A stretch of DNA of 15,753 nucleotides from an uncultured Geobacteraceae bacterium (GCA_903879825.1 CAIRND010000635.1:1-15753); one strand, 5' to 3'; numbered from the stretch's first letter, positions 1 to 9,188 are shown. Notes: generated by a model not told the origin, from the sequence alone. A program made the numbers and translations.

Positions 1-405
1 CATGTGTTGGAGGAATCAATTGCCAATAGTGTGCACGGTCAGATTGAAACAAGCCTGAACGATTTTTCGATTGTTTTGGAGCGTGTTATCAGCTCCCTCG
101 ATGTTGCCTTTGGTGCCCGGAATGCTGTGCCGGAAGCGAGCGACAGTGGACTGTGCTTCAGTACGGCCGGGAGTGAAGGTGTGATGGCGCTGATTCAAAC
201 AGTGGCGAGTCTCCTTGATACTGACATGGTGCGTGCTATCGATCTGGCAGTCGGCTTGGAAGCTCAGTTGTGCAGCGTCGGCCTGAAACAATCGTACGCA
301 CGGCTGCAGCAACAGATAACCTGCTTCGACATTGATGCGGCCCGGTTGACCCTGAACGAACTATCAGAAAAACTGATGGAAAATGGAGCCGGTCATGCCG
401 AATAA
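1..405 (+). CDS. C-terminal fragment of a signalling protein, probably a hybrid kinase/receiver protein
   Basis: The reading frame is open from the first base to a TAA at 403-405, so the gene begins upstream of the window; the GTG at position 4 is not convincing as a start. The visible ~134 residues are mostly helical with no catalytic motif. The last ~60 residues (from about LEAQLCSVGLKQ to LNELSEKL) resemble the helical tail often found after the final receiver or HPt region of large hybrid histidine kinases. No HPt phospho-histidine motif is visible. The 3' end overlaps the next gene by 11 bases, which indicates translational coupling to the receiver-kinase at 395. The function is inferred mainly from tail similarity and context. 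Confidence 0.6.
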   Translation, partial: HVLEESIANSVHGQIETSLNDFSIVLERVISSLDVAFGARNAVPEASDSGLCFSTAGSEGVMALIQTVASLLDTDMVRAIDLAVGLEAQLCSVGLKQSYARLQQQITCFDIDAARLTLNELSEKLMENGAGHAE

Positions 406-1726
406 TTCACGTCACACCATACTGATTGTTGACGATACTCCTCTGAATATTGTTGTTTTGATGGAGATGTTGCGCAATGAATACACCATCACCGTCGCCA
501 CTAATGGTGAACGGGCGTTGCAACTTGCTGGTGGATGCTCCCCCCCTGATTTGATACTGATGGACATAGTTATGCCCGGCTTGAGTGGCTACGACGTCTG
601 CGCCACGCTGAAGCAGAATCCCCTTACTGCTCACATTCCACTTATTTTCGTCTCCGGACTTACCAAAGAGTCGGAACAACAAAAAGGACTTGATCTGGGA
701 GCGGTTGATTTTATCCAGAAACCGTTTTCACCTTCGCTGGTGCGGGCACGAATACGAAACCACCTGGAGCTTAAAAGACATCATGATCAACTGGAGGCAC
801 TTGTCAAAGAGCGTACCTCTGAACTGGAAGCCAAGCAGCTACAACTTGTGGCGCTTAACGAAGAGCTAGAGCACAGGGTGCAAGATGAGGTGCGCAAAAA
901 CCGCGAAAAAGACAGTATTATGCTCCATCAGGATAAACTGGCCTCCATCGGCCAGCTGGCGGCGGGGGTTGCCCATGAGATTAACAATCCCATGAGTTTT
1001 ATTTTGAGCAACCTGAGTACCCTTAGAAAATATGCTGTCATGATTCAGCAATACGTGTTCGCAATGGAAGAAACTTTAATAGATGGCTGTGCTGAAAAAC
1101 AGCGGGCAAAAATTGAAGAGATGTGTCAACACCTTGATATGCACTACATTCTGGAAGATCTTCCTAATCTGATCTCAGAATGTCTGGAAGGGGGGGAACG
1201 GATAAAGCAAATTGTTTTAGACCTGAAGGATTTTGCCCGCAGCGACGAAGACCGCATGATTGCGACCGATCTGAACCACTGTGTGCAGAGTACGGTAAAT
1301 ATTGTCCGCAATGAAATCATGCATGTTGCGAAGCTTGACCTGCAACTGGGCAGTATTCCGGTGGTTGTCTGTAACCCGCAGCAGATCAACCAGGTGATCG
1401 CAAATTTGCTGGTGAATGCAGCGCATGCAATTGAAGGGCATGGGCGTATCACTGTCTGCACTGTACACGAATTGGATCATGTCCTGGTAACTGTTGCCGA
1501 CACGGGACACGGCATCCCGGCTGAAATAATTAATCGTATTTTTGATCCATTTTTTACCACCAAGGATATTGGCAAGGGAACGGGGCTGGGCCTGAGCATC
1601 AGTTATGGCATCATAAAAGCACATGGCGGAGACATTACCCTGAAAAGTGAGCCCGGTGAAGGAACGACCTTCATGATCAGGTTGCCGGTCGCCGCCCCTG
1701 CATTTTTTTCCTTAATGACGGATTAG
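395..1726 (+). CDS. Response regulator-histidine kinase (REC-coiled coil-HisKA-HATPase)
   Basis: This is a soluble 443-residue protein with an N-terminal receiver (residues ~8-122; acidic pair D13/D14, phospho-acceptor D57 in LMDIVMPG, K109 in the KP motif). A coiled coil follows (~125-175), then a dimerisation/phosphotransfer helix with H194 in AAGVAHEINNP, and an ATPase domain with N-box (~331-345), DTGHGIP (~368) and GTGLGLS (~395). No membrane segment is seen. Such proteins autophosphorylate on His and are controlled by their own receiver. An ATG at 383 is in frame, but the ATG at 395 has a GGAG (385-388) six bases upstream and starts just before beta-1 of the receiver, so 395 is preferred. 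It overlaps the upstream gene by 11 bases, suggesting a shared operon and pathway. The signal it senses is unknown. Confidence 0.93.
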   Translation: MPNNSRHTILIVDDTPLNIVVLMEMLRNEYTITVATNGERALQLAGGCSPPDLILMDIVMPGLSGYDVCATLKQNPLTAHIPLIFVSGLTKESEQQKGLDLGAVDFIQKPFSPSLVRARIRNHLELKRHHDQLEALVKERTSELEAKQLQLVALNEELEHRVQDEVRKNREKDSIMLHQDKLASIGQLAAGVAHEINNPMSFILSNLSTLRKYAVMIQQYVFAMEETLIDGCAEKQRAKIEEMCQHLDMHYILEDLPNLISECLEGGERIKQIVLDLKDFARSDEDRMIATDLNHCVQSTVNIVRNEIMHVAKLDLQLGSIPVVVCNPQQINQVIANLLVNAAHAIEGHGRITVCTVHELDHVLVTVADTGHGIPAEIINRIFDPFFTTKDIGKGTGLGLSISYGIIKAHGGDITLKSEPGEGTTFMIRLPVAAPAFFSLMTD

Positions 1727-1784
1727 ATCCAGCGTTGTCAGGTTAGCAAATTGCAAAAGCCCTAAAACCCTGTCTTATCTCCTT

Positions 1785-1870
1785 CGGCCACCCTCTCCCG
1801 GTGGTAGAGGGTACGTATTTTTCCTTCTCCATCAGGGAGAAGGTGCCCGACTGGGCGGATGAGGGGCGCT
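1785..1870. repeat. Degenerate dispersed intergenic repeat with hairpins
   Basis: Two adjacent hairpins are visible. One pairs ccctct (1791-1796) with agaggg (1806-1811). The other is a perfect 8-bp stem, ccttctcc (1823-1830) with ggagaagg (1836-1843), closing a 5-base loop. The motif ggtgcccgactgggcggatg follows. This matches the style of the gggagaagg...gcccgaaggg...ggatgaggg intergenic repeats found in many copies in proteobacterial genomes. It lies downstream of the kinase stop codon and could weakly terminate transcription, but there is no clear T-run. The family assignment is from memory of the motif. Confidence 0.5.
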
Positions 1871-1918
1871 TTTGACGTTAAGCAAGAAGCTAACCGGACA
1901 ACACTGATTAAAACCAGT

Positions 1919-2031
1919 AAAATATTCTGGTTGATCACCCGCGACACCCTTGACCATATCCACTTCCGCAGATTCGTTTTAATCCACAGCATAATAAAAA
2001 AACATTTCTGTAGTGTTTACCTGACAGACGC
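1919..2031 (+). repeat. Copy 1 of ~110-bp direct repeat bracketing the kinase operon
   Basis: Bases 1919-1957 are identical to 9586-9624 (39 bases). After one mismatch, 1959-1974 matches 9626-9641. A divergent middle of different length follows, then 2010-2031 matches 9667-9688 (22 bases). Both copies lie in the same orientation, ~7.67 kb apart. Copy 1 sits just upstream of the operon. No transposase gene and no clear terminal inverted repeat is visible, so it may be a dispersed genomic repeat, an IS end remnant or a recombination scar. Confidence 0.85.
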
Positions 2032-2100
2032 CATCCGCCGTTTTAGATATTAATAACGTGCATATAAAGTAGGCTTGAAAATATCCACAGGGAGAAACAG

Positions 2101-5100
2101 ATGAATTTTTACACGAATATGAAAATCGGCCACAAGTTGTTAACCGGTTTTGCCGCAGTTATCCTGATTACCTTACTCATAGGATTCTTCGGCTATTACC
2201 GGATCCATCAGATCGACGCGGCCGATGTTTTTCTTTATGAACGAACGGTGAAGCCAGTTGAGCAGATCGGTGAGATTGCATTTGAGTTCCAGACGATGCG
2301 AACCAATTTCCGGGACATGATTTATGCTAACGATCAGAAAGATATTCTACATTATGAGAAGGAAACCATAAAATGGCGCACTGCCGTTGATGATAAATGT
2401 AAACAACTGGAGTCGGCACTGTCTGATGCCGAGGCGAAGAAACTGTTTAACCTGTTAACCCGGGCTCGCAGTGACTTTAGCGCGCCTGTGAACCGGATCT
2501 TTGAGCTTGCAAAACTTAACAAGGATGACGAGGCCTGGGCGTATATTCATTCGGAGACCGTCAGCTCTATTGAAAAAGATGAAATTGCTGCAATTGAAGC
2601 GCTGCAGACTTCGCTGGTGAAGAGCGCCGAACGTATCTCCGGCGAGAATACAACAATTGCCAATACTACCGGCAGAATCATGCTGGGGTTGGCTTTTGGT
2701 GCTTCACTGCTGGCGGTGATCATGGGGTGGCAGATCAACCGGAGTATCACCAATCCGTTGCGCACAGTGTACGATGCGATCCGTTACCTGAATGAGGGGA
2801 GTGTGGAAAAAGCCCGTTTGGTCGAAGCGATTGCATGTGGTGATTTCAACAAGGATGTTGTCGTAGCCGAACCGTTTAAAATGACCGGGCTCCGGATAAG
2901 TAGTGATGAAGCCGGTGTACTGCTGCAAGCGATTGCCGACATGAGTGAGGTTCAATATCAGCTCGACCAGGCCTTTGTCACAATGACCAGTTCACTGCGC
3001 CATAACCGCGAACAGGAGAGTTCATATCGGACGCAACAGGAACAGTACCGTACCGAAGAAACGCTGCGAAACTGGTTCAAGAACGGCCTGTTCGATCTCA
3101 ACACTATCCTGAGGGGGAACAAGAGTACTGCCGAACTGACGGAACAGGCGCTCACCTTCTTGACTGGACATCTCGGCGCCGGGGTCGGCGTTTTCTATCT
3201 GTATGATGAAGCGGAGAATGCGTTACAGATTTCGGCGAGCTATGCCTTTACCCGGCGCAAACGGTTGAATAACCAGATCGCCCTGGGAGAAGGCCTTGCC
3301 GGGCAGGCGGCGCAGGAGCGAAAGATGATCTGCCTGAACTGTGCACCGCCCGACTATCTCCCGATCAGCTCAGCGCTCGGTGAGGCTGAACCGGCAAATA
3401 TCGTAGTGCTGCCGCTTATGCATGATGATGTGTTGATCGGCATCGTGGAGTTAGGCTCTTTTAAAATCTTCAGCGACAACGAGCTGTTGTTTTTGAACCA
3501 GTCGATGGAGGGTATAGCCATAGCAGTGAGTGTTAATAAATCGCGTCAGCAGGTAATCGGACTGTTGGAAGAGACCCAGTCCCAGACCGAAGAGCTGCGC
3601 GTCCAGCAGGAAGAGCTGCTGCAGACCAATGAAGAGCTGGAAGAGCGGGCCCAGGCATTGGAACAGCAACGTGAAGAGATTCGTGCCAAAAACCGTGAAG
3701 TTGAGGCGGCCAGTCGGGAAATCCTGCAAAAAGCCGAAGCTTTGGAACAGATCAGCACCTATAAATCCGATTTTCTGGCCAATATGTCCCATGAACTGCG
3801 CACCCCTTTGAACAGCCTGATGATTCTTTCCAGCCTGCTTAAAGATAATAATGAGGGGAACCTGACCGCAAAACAGGTCGAGTTTGCCGCAACTATCAAC
3901 GGTGCCGGTCGGGATCTGCTTAACCTGATCAACGATATTCTCGACATTTCAAAAATCGAATCGGGTCATATGGATTTTCATTTTGAAAATGAGGCCGTTC
4001 GTGATCTCTGCGCGCAACTTGAAACGGTCTTCAATCCGATAACCAGGGACAAGGGGATAGATTTTACCGTAACCATCGACGCCTCTGCCCCTGAAACCAT
4101 CACTACCGACGGCCAGAGAGCCTTGCAGGTTATGAAAAACCTGTTGTCGAACTCCTGCAAATTTACCAGCAAAGGGTCGGTTGCACTGCACGCCTACACA
4201 CCAAGCCAAACCGAGAACCCTCTCAAATCCGCTGCCGTGGCCTTTGCCGTCAGCGACACCGGTATCGGTATTTCTCCTGACAAACAATCACTCATCTTCA
4301 ACGCCTTCCAGCAGGCTGACGGCAGTACCAGTCGCACCTACGGCGGCACCGGCCTCGGACTTTCCATCTCACTCCAGCTTGCCCGCTCCATGGGGGGCGA
4401 CATAGCCCTGGTCAGCGAACCGGGTACCGGGAGCACCTTTACGCTCTATCTGCCGCTCAGTCAGACAGAGCAGCATGCGGATGCGCAAGCGAGTCAGGCA
4501 ATTCCGAAAACGGCATTTAACCGAAAAAACCGGGAGATAAATATACCGATGCCGACGGTGGATAAAAACCTTGAACCTCACCCGGCACCGCTACCTGATG
4601 ACCGTGGCGTTATTATGGAGGGGAGCCGGAGCATCCTGGTTATCGAAGATGACCTGACCACTGCAGGGGTACTTGTCGATATGGTGCGTGGGAGGGGGTT
4701 CCAGGTGCTGGTAGCAGCCGAAGGGGAGAGCGGCATAATCCTTGCCGAGCGTCATCAGCCGAGCGCGATCATCCTGGATGTCATGCTGCCTCATATCAAC
4801 GGCTGGGGGGTTATGCGGACTCTGAAGGACAACCCGAAAACCCGGCACATACCGGTTCATTTCATTACCTGTCTGGAAGAGCGGCAGAAGGCGATGGGTA
4901 TGGGAGCCGTCGGTTTTGTCTCCAAGCCGGTCAGCAGCGAACAATTGGATACATTGTTCGGTACCCTCGAGACCGTCATAGAAAAGACCGTGAAAAAACT
5001 GCTGATAGTTGAAGATGATCCGACTCAGGTTACGGCGATGGTTGCACTGCTTGAAGATCCGAATATCGCCATCACTGTTGCCGAATCCGGCGCCGACGCA

Positions 5101-5823
5101 ACCAGGCTTCTTGCCGGTGAGGAGTTTGACTGCATCGTGCTTGATCTTGGACTGGGGGACATCGGTGCTTTTGAACTACTGGAGGAGCTGAGAATACTGA
5201 ACCCGAATCACAGCATTCCGGTCATTATTCACACCGGCCGGGAACTGACCCGCGAGGACGAGGCCAGGCTGCACCACTATGCCAAGAGCGTCATTATCAA
5301 GGGGGCCAAGAGTCCGGAGCGGCTTTTGAATGAAGTAACGTTGTTCCTGCACGTGGTGGAAACTTCGCTTGATCCTGACAAACAGCGGATGATTCGAACC
5401 GCTCTCGATCAAGAGGCGATGCTCGGGGGCAAAAAAGTGCTCATCGTAGACGATGACATGCGCAATATCTATTCCCTCTCCAGCGCTCTTGAGAAAAAGG
5501 ATATTATCATTATAGAAGCAGAAAACGGCCGCGAAGCATTGAAAAAACTGGATGAGCACCCTGATATCGATCTGGTGCTGATGGATATCATGATGCCGGA
5601 AATGGACGGTTATGAGGCGATGCGCATCATCAGGAAGGATTCCCGCTTTCGTGATTTGCCGATTATTGCGCTGACCGCCAAGGCGATGAAGGGAGACCGT
5701 GAGGAGTGCCTGAAAGCCGGGGCCAGTGATTACATTTCCAAACCACTGGACATGGAGAAGCTGTTCTCGCTGCTGCGGGTCTGGCTGTATTCGTCGGCTG
5801 TCGCAGATTCAATGAAGATGTAG
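2101..5823 (+). CDS. Membrane hybrid histidine kinase with MCP-like sensor, HAMP, GAF and three receivers
   Basis: The 1240-residue protein begins with a transmembrane helix (~13-31), a ~160-residue periplasmic four-helix-bundle MCP-like region, a second helix (~193-210) and HAMP (~211-270). A GAF domain (~335-478) and a long coiled coil (~485-555) follow. The kinase core has H564 in NMSHELRTPLN, an N-box around N680/N684, DTGIGI at ~719 and GGTGLGL at ~748. Three C-terminal receivers have acceptors D893, D1015 and D1162; the middle one has IIKGAKS in place of the usual KP motif but keeps the Lys. The linker carries Glu-Glu pairs every seven residues. The ATG is supported by GGAG (2090-2093) seven bases upstream. 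One base separates its stop from cheR, so it heads a four-gene operon. It probably senses a periplasmic ligand plus a cytoplasmic GAF cue; the ligand is unknown. Confidence 0.94.
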   Translation: MNFYTNMKIGHKLLTGFAAVILITLLIGFFGYYRIHQIDAADVFLYERTVKPVEQIGEIAFEFQTMRTNFRDMIYANDQKDILHYEKETIKWRTAVDDKCKQLESALSDAEAKKLFNLLTRARSDFSAPVNRIFELAKLNKDDEAWAYIHSETVSSIEKDEIAAIEALQTSLVKSAERISGENTTIANTTGRIMLGLAFGASLLAVIMGWQINRSITNPLRTVYDAIRYLNEGSVEKARLVEAIACGDFNKDVVVAEPFKMTGLRISSDEAGVLLQAIADMSEVQYQLDQAFVTMTSSLRHNREQESSYRTQQEQYRTEETLRNWFKNGLFDLNTILRGNKSTAELTEQALTFLTGHLGAGVGVFYLYDEAENALQISASYAFTRRKRLNNQIALGEGLAGQAAQERKMICLNCAPPDYLPISSALGEAEPANIVVLPLMHDDVLIGIVELGSFKIFSDNELLFLNQSMEGIAIAVSVNKSRQQVIGLLEETQSQTEELRVQQEELLQTNEELEERAQALEQQREEIRAKNREVEAASREILQKAEALEQISTYKSDFLANMSHELRTPLNSLMILSSLLKDNNEGNLTAKQVEFAATINGAGRDLLNLINDILDISKIESGHMDFHFENEAVRDLCAQLETVFNPITRDKGIDFTVTIDASAPETITTDGQRALQVMKNLLSNSCKFTSKGSVALHAYTPSQTENPLKSAAVAFAVSDTGIGISPDKQSLIFNAFQQADGSTSRTYGGTGLGLSISLQLARSMGGDIALVSEPGTGSTFTLYLPLSQTEQHADAQASQAIPKTAFNRKNREINIPMPTVDKNLEPHPAPLPDDRGVIMEGSRSILVIEDDLTTAGVLVDMVRGRGFQVLVAAEGESGIILAERHQPSAIILDVMLPHINGWGVMRTLKDNPKTRHIPVHFITCLEERQKAMGMGAVGFVSKPVSSEQLDTLFGTLETVIEKTVKKLLIVEDDPTQVTAMVALLEDPNIAITVAESGADATRLLAGEEFDCIVLDLGLGDIGAFELLEELRILNPNHSIPVIIHTGRELTREDEARLHHYAKSVIIKGAKSPERLLNEVTLFLHVVETSLDPDKQRMIRTALDQEAMLGGKKVLIVDDDMRNIYSLSSALEKKDIIIIEAENGREALKKLDEHPDIDLVLMDIMMPEMDGYEAMRIIRKDSRFRDLPIIALTAKAMKGDREECLKAGASDYISKPLDMEKLFSLLRVWLYSSAVADSMKM

Positions 5824-5824
5824 C

Positions 5825-6670
5825 ATGAAGAACGATAAACTTATTGACGTTGAAATAAAACTTCTGATGGAGGGTATCTATCAGGTGTACGGGTACGATT
5901 TCAGGGATTACGCCGAAGCCTCACTCCGGCGGCGGTTGACCCAGTGGCTGATTGGTTCCGGTTTTGCCACGCTCTCTCTTGCCCAGTCTCACCTGCTGCG
6001 GGAGCATGCCCTGTTCGATACGCTGTTGCGGGGGATAACGGTAAATGTTACCGAGATGTTCCGCGATCCGGCATTTTTTAAGACAATCAGGAAACAGGTC
6101 GTATCGCACCTGAAAACCTATCCCTTTGTAAAAATCTGGCATGCCGGGTGCGCCACCGGGGAAGAGGCCTATTCTATGGCGATATTGCTTCTGGAAGAGG
6201 GGCTAAAGGGACGCTTCCGTATCTATGCCACCGATATCAACGAAGAGGTGATCCGCAAAGCTCAGCAGGGGATTTATCCGCTTAAGGATATGCAGATTTT
6301 TACCAAAAACTATCAGCAAGCCGGAGGTAAAGCTTCGTTTTCCGATTACTACACAGCCCGATATGGCCATGCCATTTTAAACCCCACGCTGCGGGAAAAT
6401 ATTGTCTTTGCAGCTCACAATCTGGCCATTGACGCGGATTTTGGCGAGATGAACCTGATTTTGTGCCGCAATGTTATGATTTACTTCAACCAACCGCTCA
6501 AGGAGCGGGTTCTGGAACTTTTTGACAACAGCCTGACACAGGGTGGTTTTCTCTGCCTCGGTACAAAAGAGAGTCTGGATCAGCGCCTGATATCAGACCG
6601 CTTTGAAGAGATTCATCCACGTTCACGGATATATCGGAAACGTTATAAGAAAAATTCAGGAGTGAAATGA
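5825..6670 (+). CDS. cheR: CheR-type protein-glutamate methyltransferase
   Basis: The 281-residue protein has normal CheR length. It has an N-terminal helical domain (~1-70), then NVTEMFRDP (74-82), the variant of the family's VTxFFR segment. The SAM-binding loop HAGCATGEEAY lies at 106-116, and the conserved LCRNVMIYF segment at ~213-221. CheR enzymes transfer methyl from S-adenosylmethionine to glutamates in chemoreceptor helices. Here no chemoreceptor, CheA, CheW or CheB is nearby. The gene starts one base after the hybrid kinase stop and is followed within two bases by another kinase gene, so it belongs to a kinase operon. By inference, it methylates the adjacent kinase or a distant receptor rather than serving a local chemotaxis cluster. 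Family confidence is high, substrate confidence low. Confidence 0.93.
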   Translation: MKNDKLIDVEIKLLMEGIYQVYGYDFRDYAEASLRRRLTQWLIGSGFATLSLAQSHLLREHALFDTLLRGITVNVTEMFRDPAFFKTIRKQVVSHLKTYPFVKIWHAGCATGEEAYSMAILLLEEGLKGRFRIYATDINEEVIRKAQQGIYPLKDMQIFTKNYQQAGGKASFSDYYTARYGHAILNPTLRENIVFAAHNLAIDADFGEMNLILCRNVMIYFNQPLKERVLELFDNSLTQGGFLCLGTKESLDQRLISDRFEEIHPRSRIYRKRYKKNSGVK

Positions 6671-6671
6671 C

Positions 6672-9188
6672 TTGGAAATAATAATACCCGGCATACCTAT
6701 ACTTATGGTTGACGATCGTCCCGAAAACCTGCTTTCTCTGGAGGGACTTCTCAGTAACCAGGGATATCAGCTCACCCGGGCATTATCCGGTAATGAAGCG
6801 CTCCGTTTGACGCTCAAGCAAGATTTTGCCCTGGTGCTTATGGATGCCCATATGCCGGAAATGGACGGTTTCGAGGCGGCAGAACTGATGCGGGCCAACG
6901 CCAAGACCAGGCATATTCCGATCATATTTGTTACTGCAGGTTTGAAAGACCTCCATTATCAGTTCAAAGGATATGAGGCCGGAGCGGTCGATTATCTGGA
7001 AAAGCCCATAGAACCGCTGTTTTTGCAGAGTAAAGTGAGGATATTTGCCGAGTTATATCGCCTACGGAGCGAGCTTGAGCAACAGAAAAACAGTCTGGAA
7101 CATCTGGTTGAGCTGCGTACGGCACATCTCGATGCAGCAAGAAAGCATGCCGAAGAAATGTCCCACGAAGCAAAAAAGCAGGGTGACATGCTTCGCCTGA
7201 TTCTTGATTCAGCCGCTCAGGGCATCTATGGCGTTGACACGAACGGCAACTGCACATTCTGCAATAAGGCCTTCCTGGACATATTCGGATATACCCGAAC
7301 AGAGGAACTGGTTGGTAAAAACATGCATGACCAGATTAGTCACACTTGTTCTGACGGCACGGCTTTTCCAGTCCATAACTGCAGGCTTTTCAAATCATTC
7401 CAGCTGGGTGAGAGATGTTATGCCGATGATGAAGTCCTCTGGCGCAAGGATGGTTCGTCGTTCCCGGCAGAATACTGGTCATTTCCACAATATAGTAACG
7501 GTGAAATAATCGGGGCTGTTACTACCGTATTAGACAGCACTGACCGAAAACAGGCCGAAACGGCAGTGGAGCAGGCCCGTATCGACGCTGATGCGGCAAA
7601 TCGTGCCAAAAGTGCGTTTTTGGCAAACATGAGCCATGAAATCCGCACTCCCATGAACGGCATTATCGGCATGACAGATATTCTTCTGGAAACATGTCTG
7701 AGCGAAGAACAACGAGAATATGCCGAGATAGTCCAAGGGAGTGGAAATAACCTGTTGGTGTTAATTAACGACATTCTCGATTTCTCAAAAATTGAATCCG
7801 GCAAACTATATTTGGAACAGATTGGCTTTGATCTGCAACGTATACTGAACGATGTCACCCAATTATTGGCATATCGGGCTGAAGAACAAGGACTTAAACT
7901 ATCCTGCCACATTGAACCTGAGGTACCGTTACTTCTCACAGGTGACCCCGGCAGAATTCGGCAGATTATCACTAATCTGGTCGCCAACGCTCTCAAATTT
8001 ACTCCGCATGGTGCTGTTGGTCTTAATGCATCACTCCTGTCTGATCACGATGGCTCTGTAAAAATTAAGTTTGAAATTACTGATACCGGCATCGGCATAC
8101 CAGAGTCCCTCGTTTCTGCCATATTTTCCCCGTTCACCCAGGCGGATACGTCCACCACTCGCAAATACGGCGGCACCGGTCTGGGGTTGACCATCTGTAG
8201 ACAACTGGCAGAACTTATGGGAGGCGAGATAGGTCTTGTCAGCGAAGAGGGGAAAGGCTCTACATTCTGGTTCACAGTCCAGCTTAAAAAACAACCTGCG
8301 GAGATGATAATAGCCGCGCGGACTCAGAGTACGCATATGCGAAATGTCACGCCTCACATCGAAGCTAAAATTGACGATCTCACTGCTCGCATTCTTCTGG
8401 CTGAAGATAACCTCATCAATCAGAAAGTTGCCATCCATATGTTGAATGCCATCGGCTATTCCGTTGATGTGGTGGCGGACGGTCAGCAGGCGTTGGAAGC
8501 CCTTGAGAGGTTTAATTATGATTTGGTGCTGATGGATTGCATGATGCCGGGAATGGACGGATTTGAAGCAACAGCCGCCATTCGTGGGCCACATTCAAAG
8601 GTTCACAATCATAATGTGCCGATTATCGCCATGACCGCCAATGCCATGATGGAGGATCGCGATAAGTGTCTTGCAGTCGGGATGGATGACTATGTCTCAA
8701 AACCGGTTAAAAAACGGGTGCTTGCCGATATTCTTGAACAATGGCTTTCCCCGGCACAACTGTTACGGAAGAAAAACATTGATGTGGGAAAACATGATTT
8801 GGATCAACTGAAGCGCCTTACGGTTTTATATGTCGAAGATGACGAGTTAACGCGGGAGATGTACAGCCAGTTTTTGAAGCGTATGGTCGGCGTATTGATA
8901 ACAGCAAAAGATGGCAAGGAAGGATTGGCCGCCTACCACCTGCACAAACCGGATGTAATCATCACCGACATCACGATGCCGCTGTTAGATGGGCTGGAAA
9001 TGCTAAAGCACGTGCGTACTGTGGATGCATCACTCCCGGCAATAGTCTTGTCGGCATTTGAAATGGGAAACAATCAGGGGCAATCGGGAGAGTATGGTGC
9101 AACGATACATGAGATGAAGCCCACCTCTGGAACAAAGCTGAGGCTGGCACTGCTGGAATGTACGAAAGACGTTTTGGTCATGAGATGA
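6672..9188 (+). CDS. Soluble hybrid histidine kinase (REC-PAS-HisKA-HATPase-REC-REC)
   Basis: The 838-residue protein has no membrane segment. Domain order: receiver (~8-123, acceptor D58), coiled coil (~125-170), PAS (~172-290, with a Cys/His-containing insert around SHTCSDGTAFPVHNC), kinase core with H322 in NMSHEIRTPMN, ATPase domain (DTGIGIP and GGTGLGL motifs), receiver 2 (~572-690, acceptor D622) and receiver 3 (~716-830, acceptor D766, Lys in EMKP). The start is a TTG; AGGAG at 6658-6662, inside the end of cheR, lies nine bases upstream, and the first in-frame ATG would remove beta-1 of the receiver. The N-terminal receiver probably takes phosphate from the upstream membrane kinase and tunes this kinase, which then feeds its own receivers and the downstream regulator. 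The PAS ligand is unknown. Confidence 0.93.
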   Translation: MEIIIPGIPILMVDDRPENLLSLEGLLSNQGYQLTRALSGNEALRLTLKQDFALVLMDAHMPEMDGFEAAELMRANAKTRHIPIIFVTAGLKDLHYQFKGYEAGAVDYLEKPIEPLFLQSKVRIFAELYRLRSELEQQKNSLEHLVELRTAHLDAARKHAEEMSHEAKKQGDMLRLILDSAAQGIYGVDTNGNCTFCNKAFLDIFGYTRTEELVGKNMHDQISHTCSDGTAFPVHNCRLFKSFQLGERCYADDEVLWRKDGSSFPAEYWSFPQYSNGEIIGAVTTVLDSTDRKQAETAVEQARIDADAANRAKSAFLANMSHEIRTPMNGIIGMTDILLETCLSEEQREYAEIVQGSGNNLLVLINDILDFSKIESGKLYLEQIGFDLQRILNDVTQLLAYRAEEQGLKLSCHIEPEVPLLLTGDPGRIRQIITNLVANALKFTPHGAVGLNASLLSDHDGSVKIKFEITDTGIGIPESLVSAIFSPFTQADTSTTRKYGGTGLGLTICRQLAELMGGEIGLVSEEGKGSTFWFTVQLKKQPAEMIIAARTQSTHMRNVTPHIEAKIDDLTARILLAEDNLINQKVAIHMLNAIGYSVDVVADGQQALEALERFNYDLVLMDCMMPGMDGFEATAAIRGPHSKVHNHNVPIIAMTANAMMEDRDKCLAVGMDDYVSKPVKKRVLADILEQWLSPAQLLRKKNIDVGKHDLDQLKRLTVLYVEDDELTREMYSQFLKRMVGVLITAKDGKEGLAAYHLHKPDVIITDITMPLLDGLEMLKHVRTVDASLPAIVLSAFEMGNNQGQSGEYGATIHEMKPTSGTKLRLALLECTKDVLVMR

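Noticed and set aside
1859..2053. 64-codon + strand frame in the gap before the membrane kinase
   Set aside because: It runs across the hairpin repeat and copy 1 of the direct repeat. The similar frame at 9391-9681 arises only because the repeat is shared. No ribosome binding site.
2041..2068. Possible promoter (tttaga and tataaa) for the membrane kinase operon
   Set aside because: The -35 match is poor and the spacing is 16 bases; too weak to list as a feature.
4996..5370. Middle receiver of the membrane kinase as an inactive pseudo-receiver
   Set aside because: It lacks the Pro of the KP motif, but the acidic pair, D1015, the Thr and the Lys are all present, so inactivity is not supported.
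7418..7996. 192-codon minus-strand frame inside the soluble hybrid kinase
   Set aside because: It is a shadow of the conserved kinase coding sequence; low-complexity translation with no domain.
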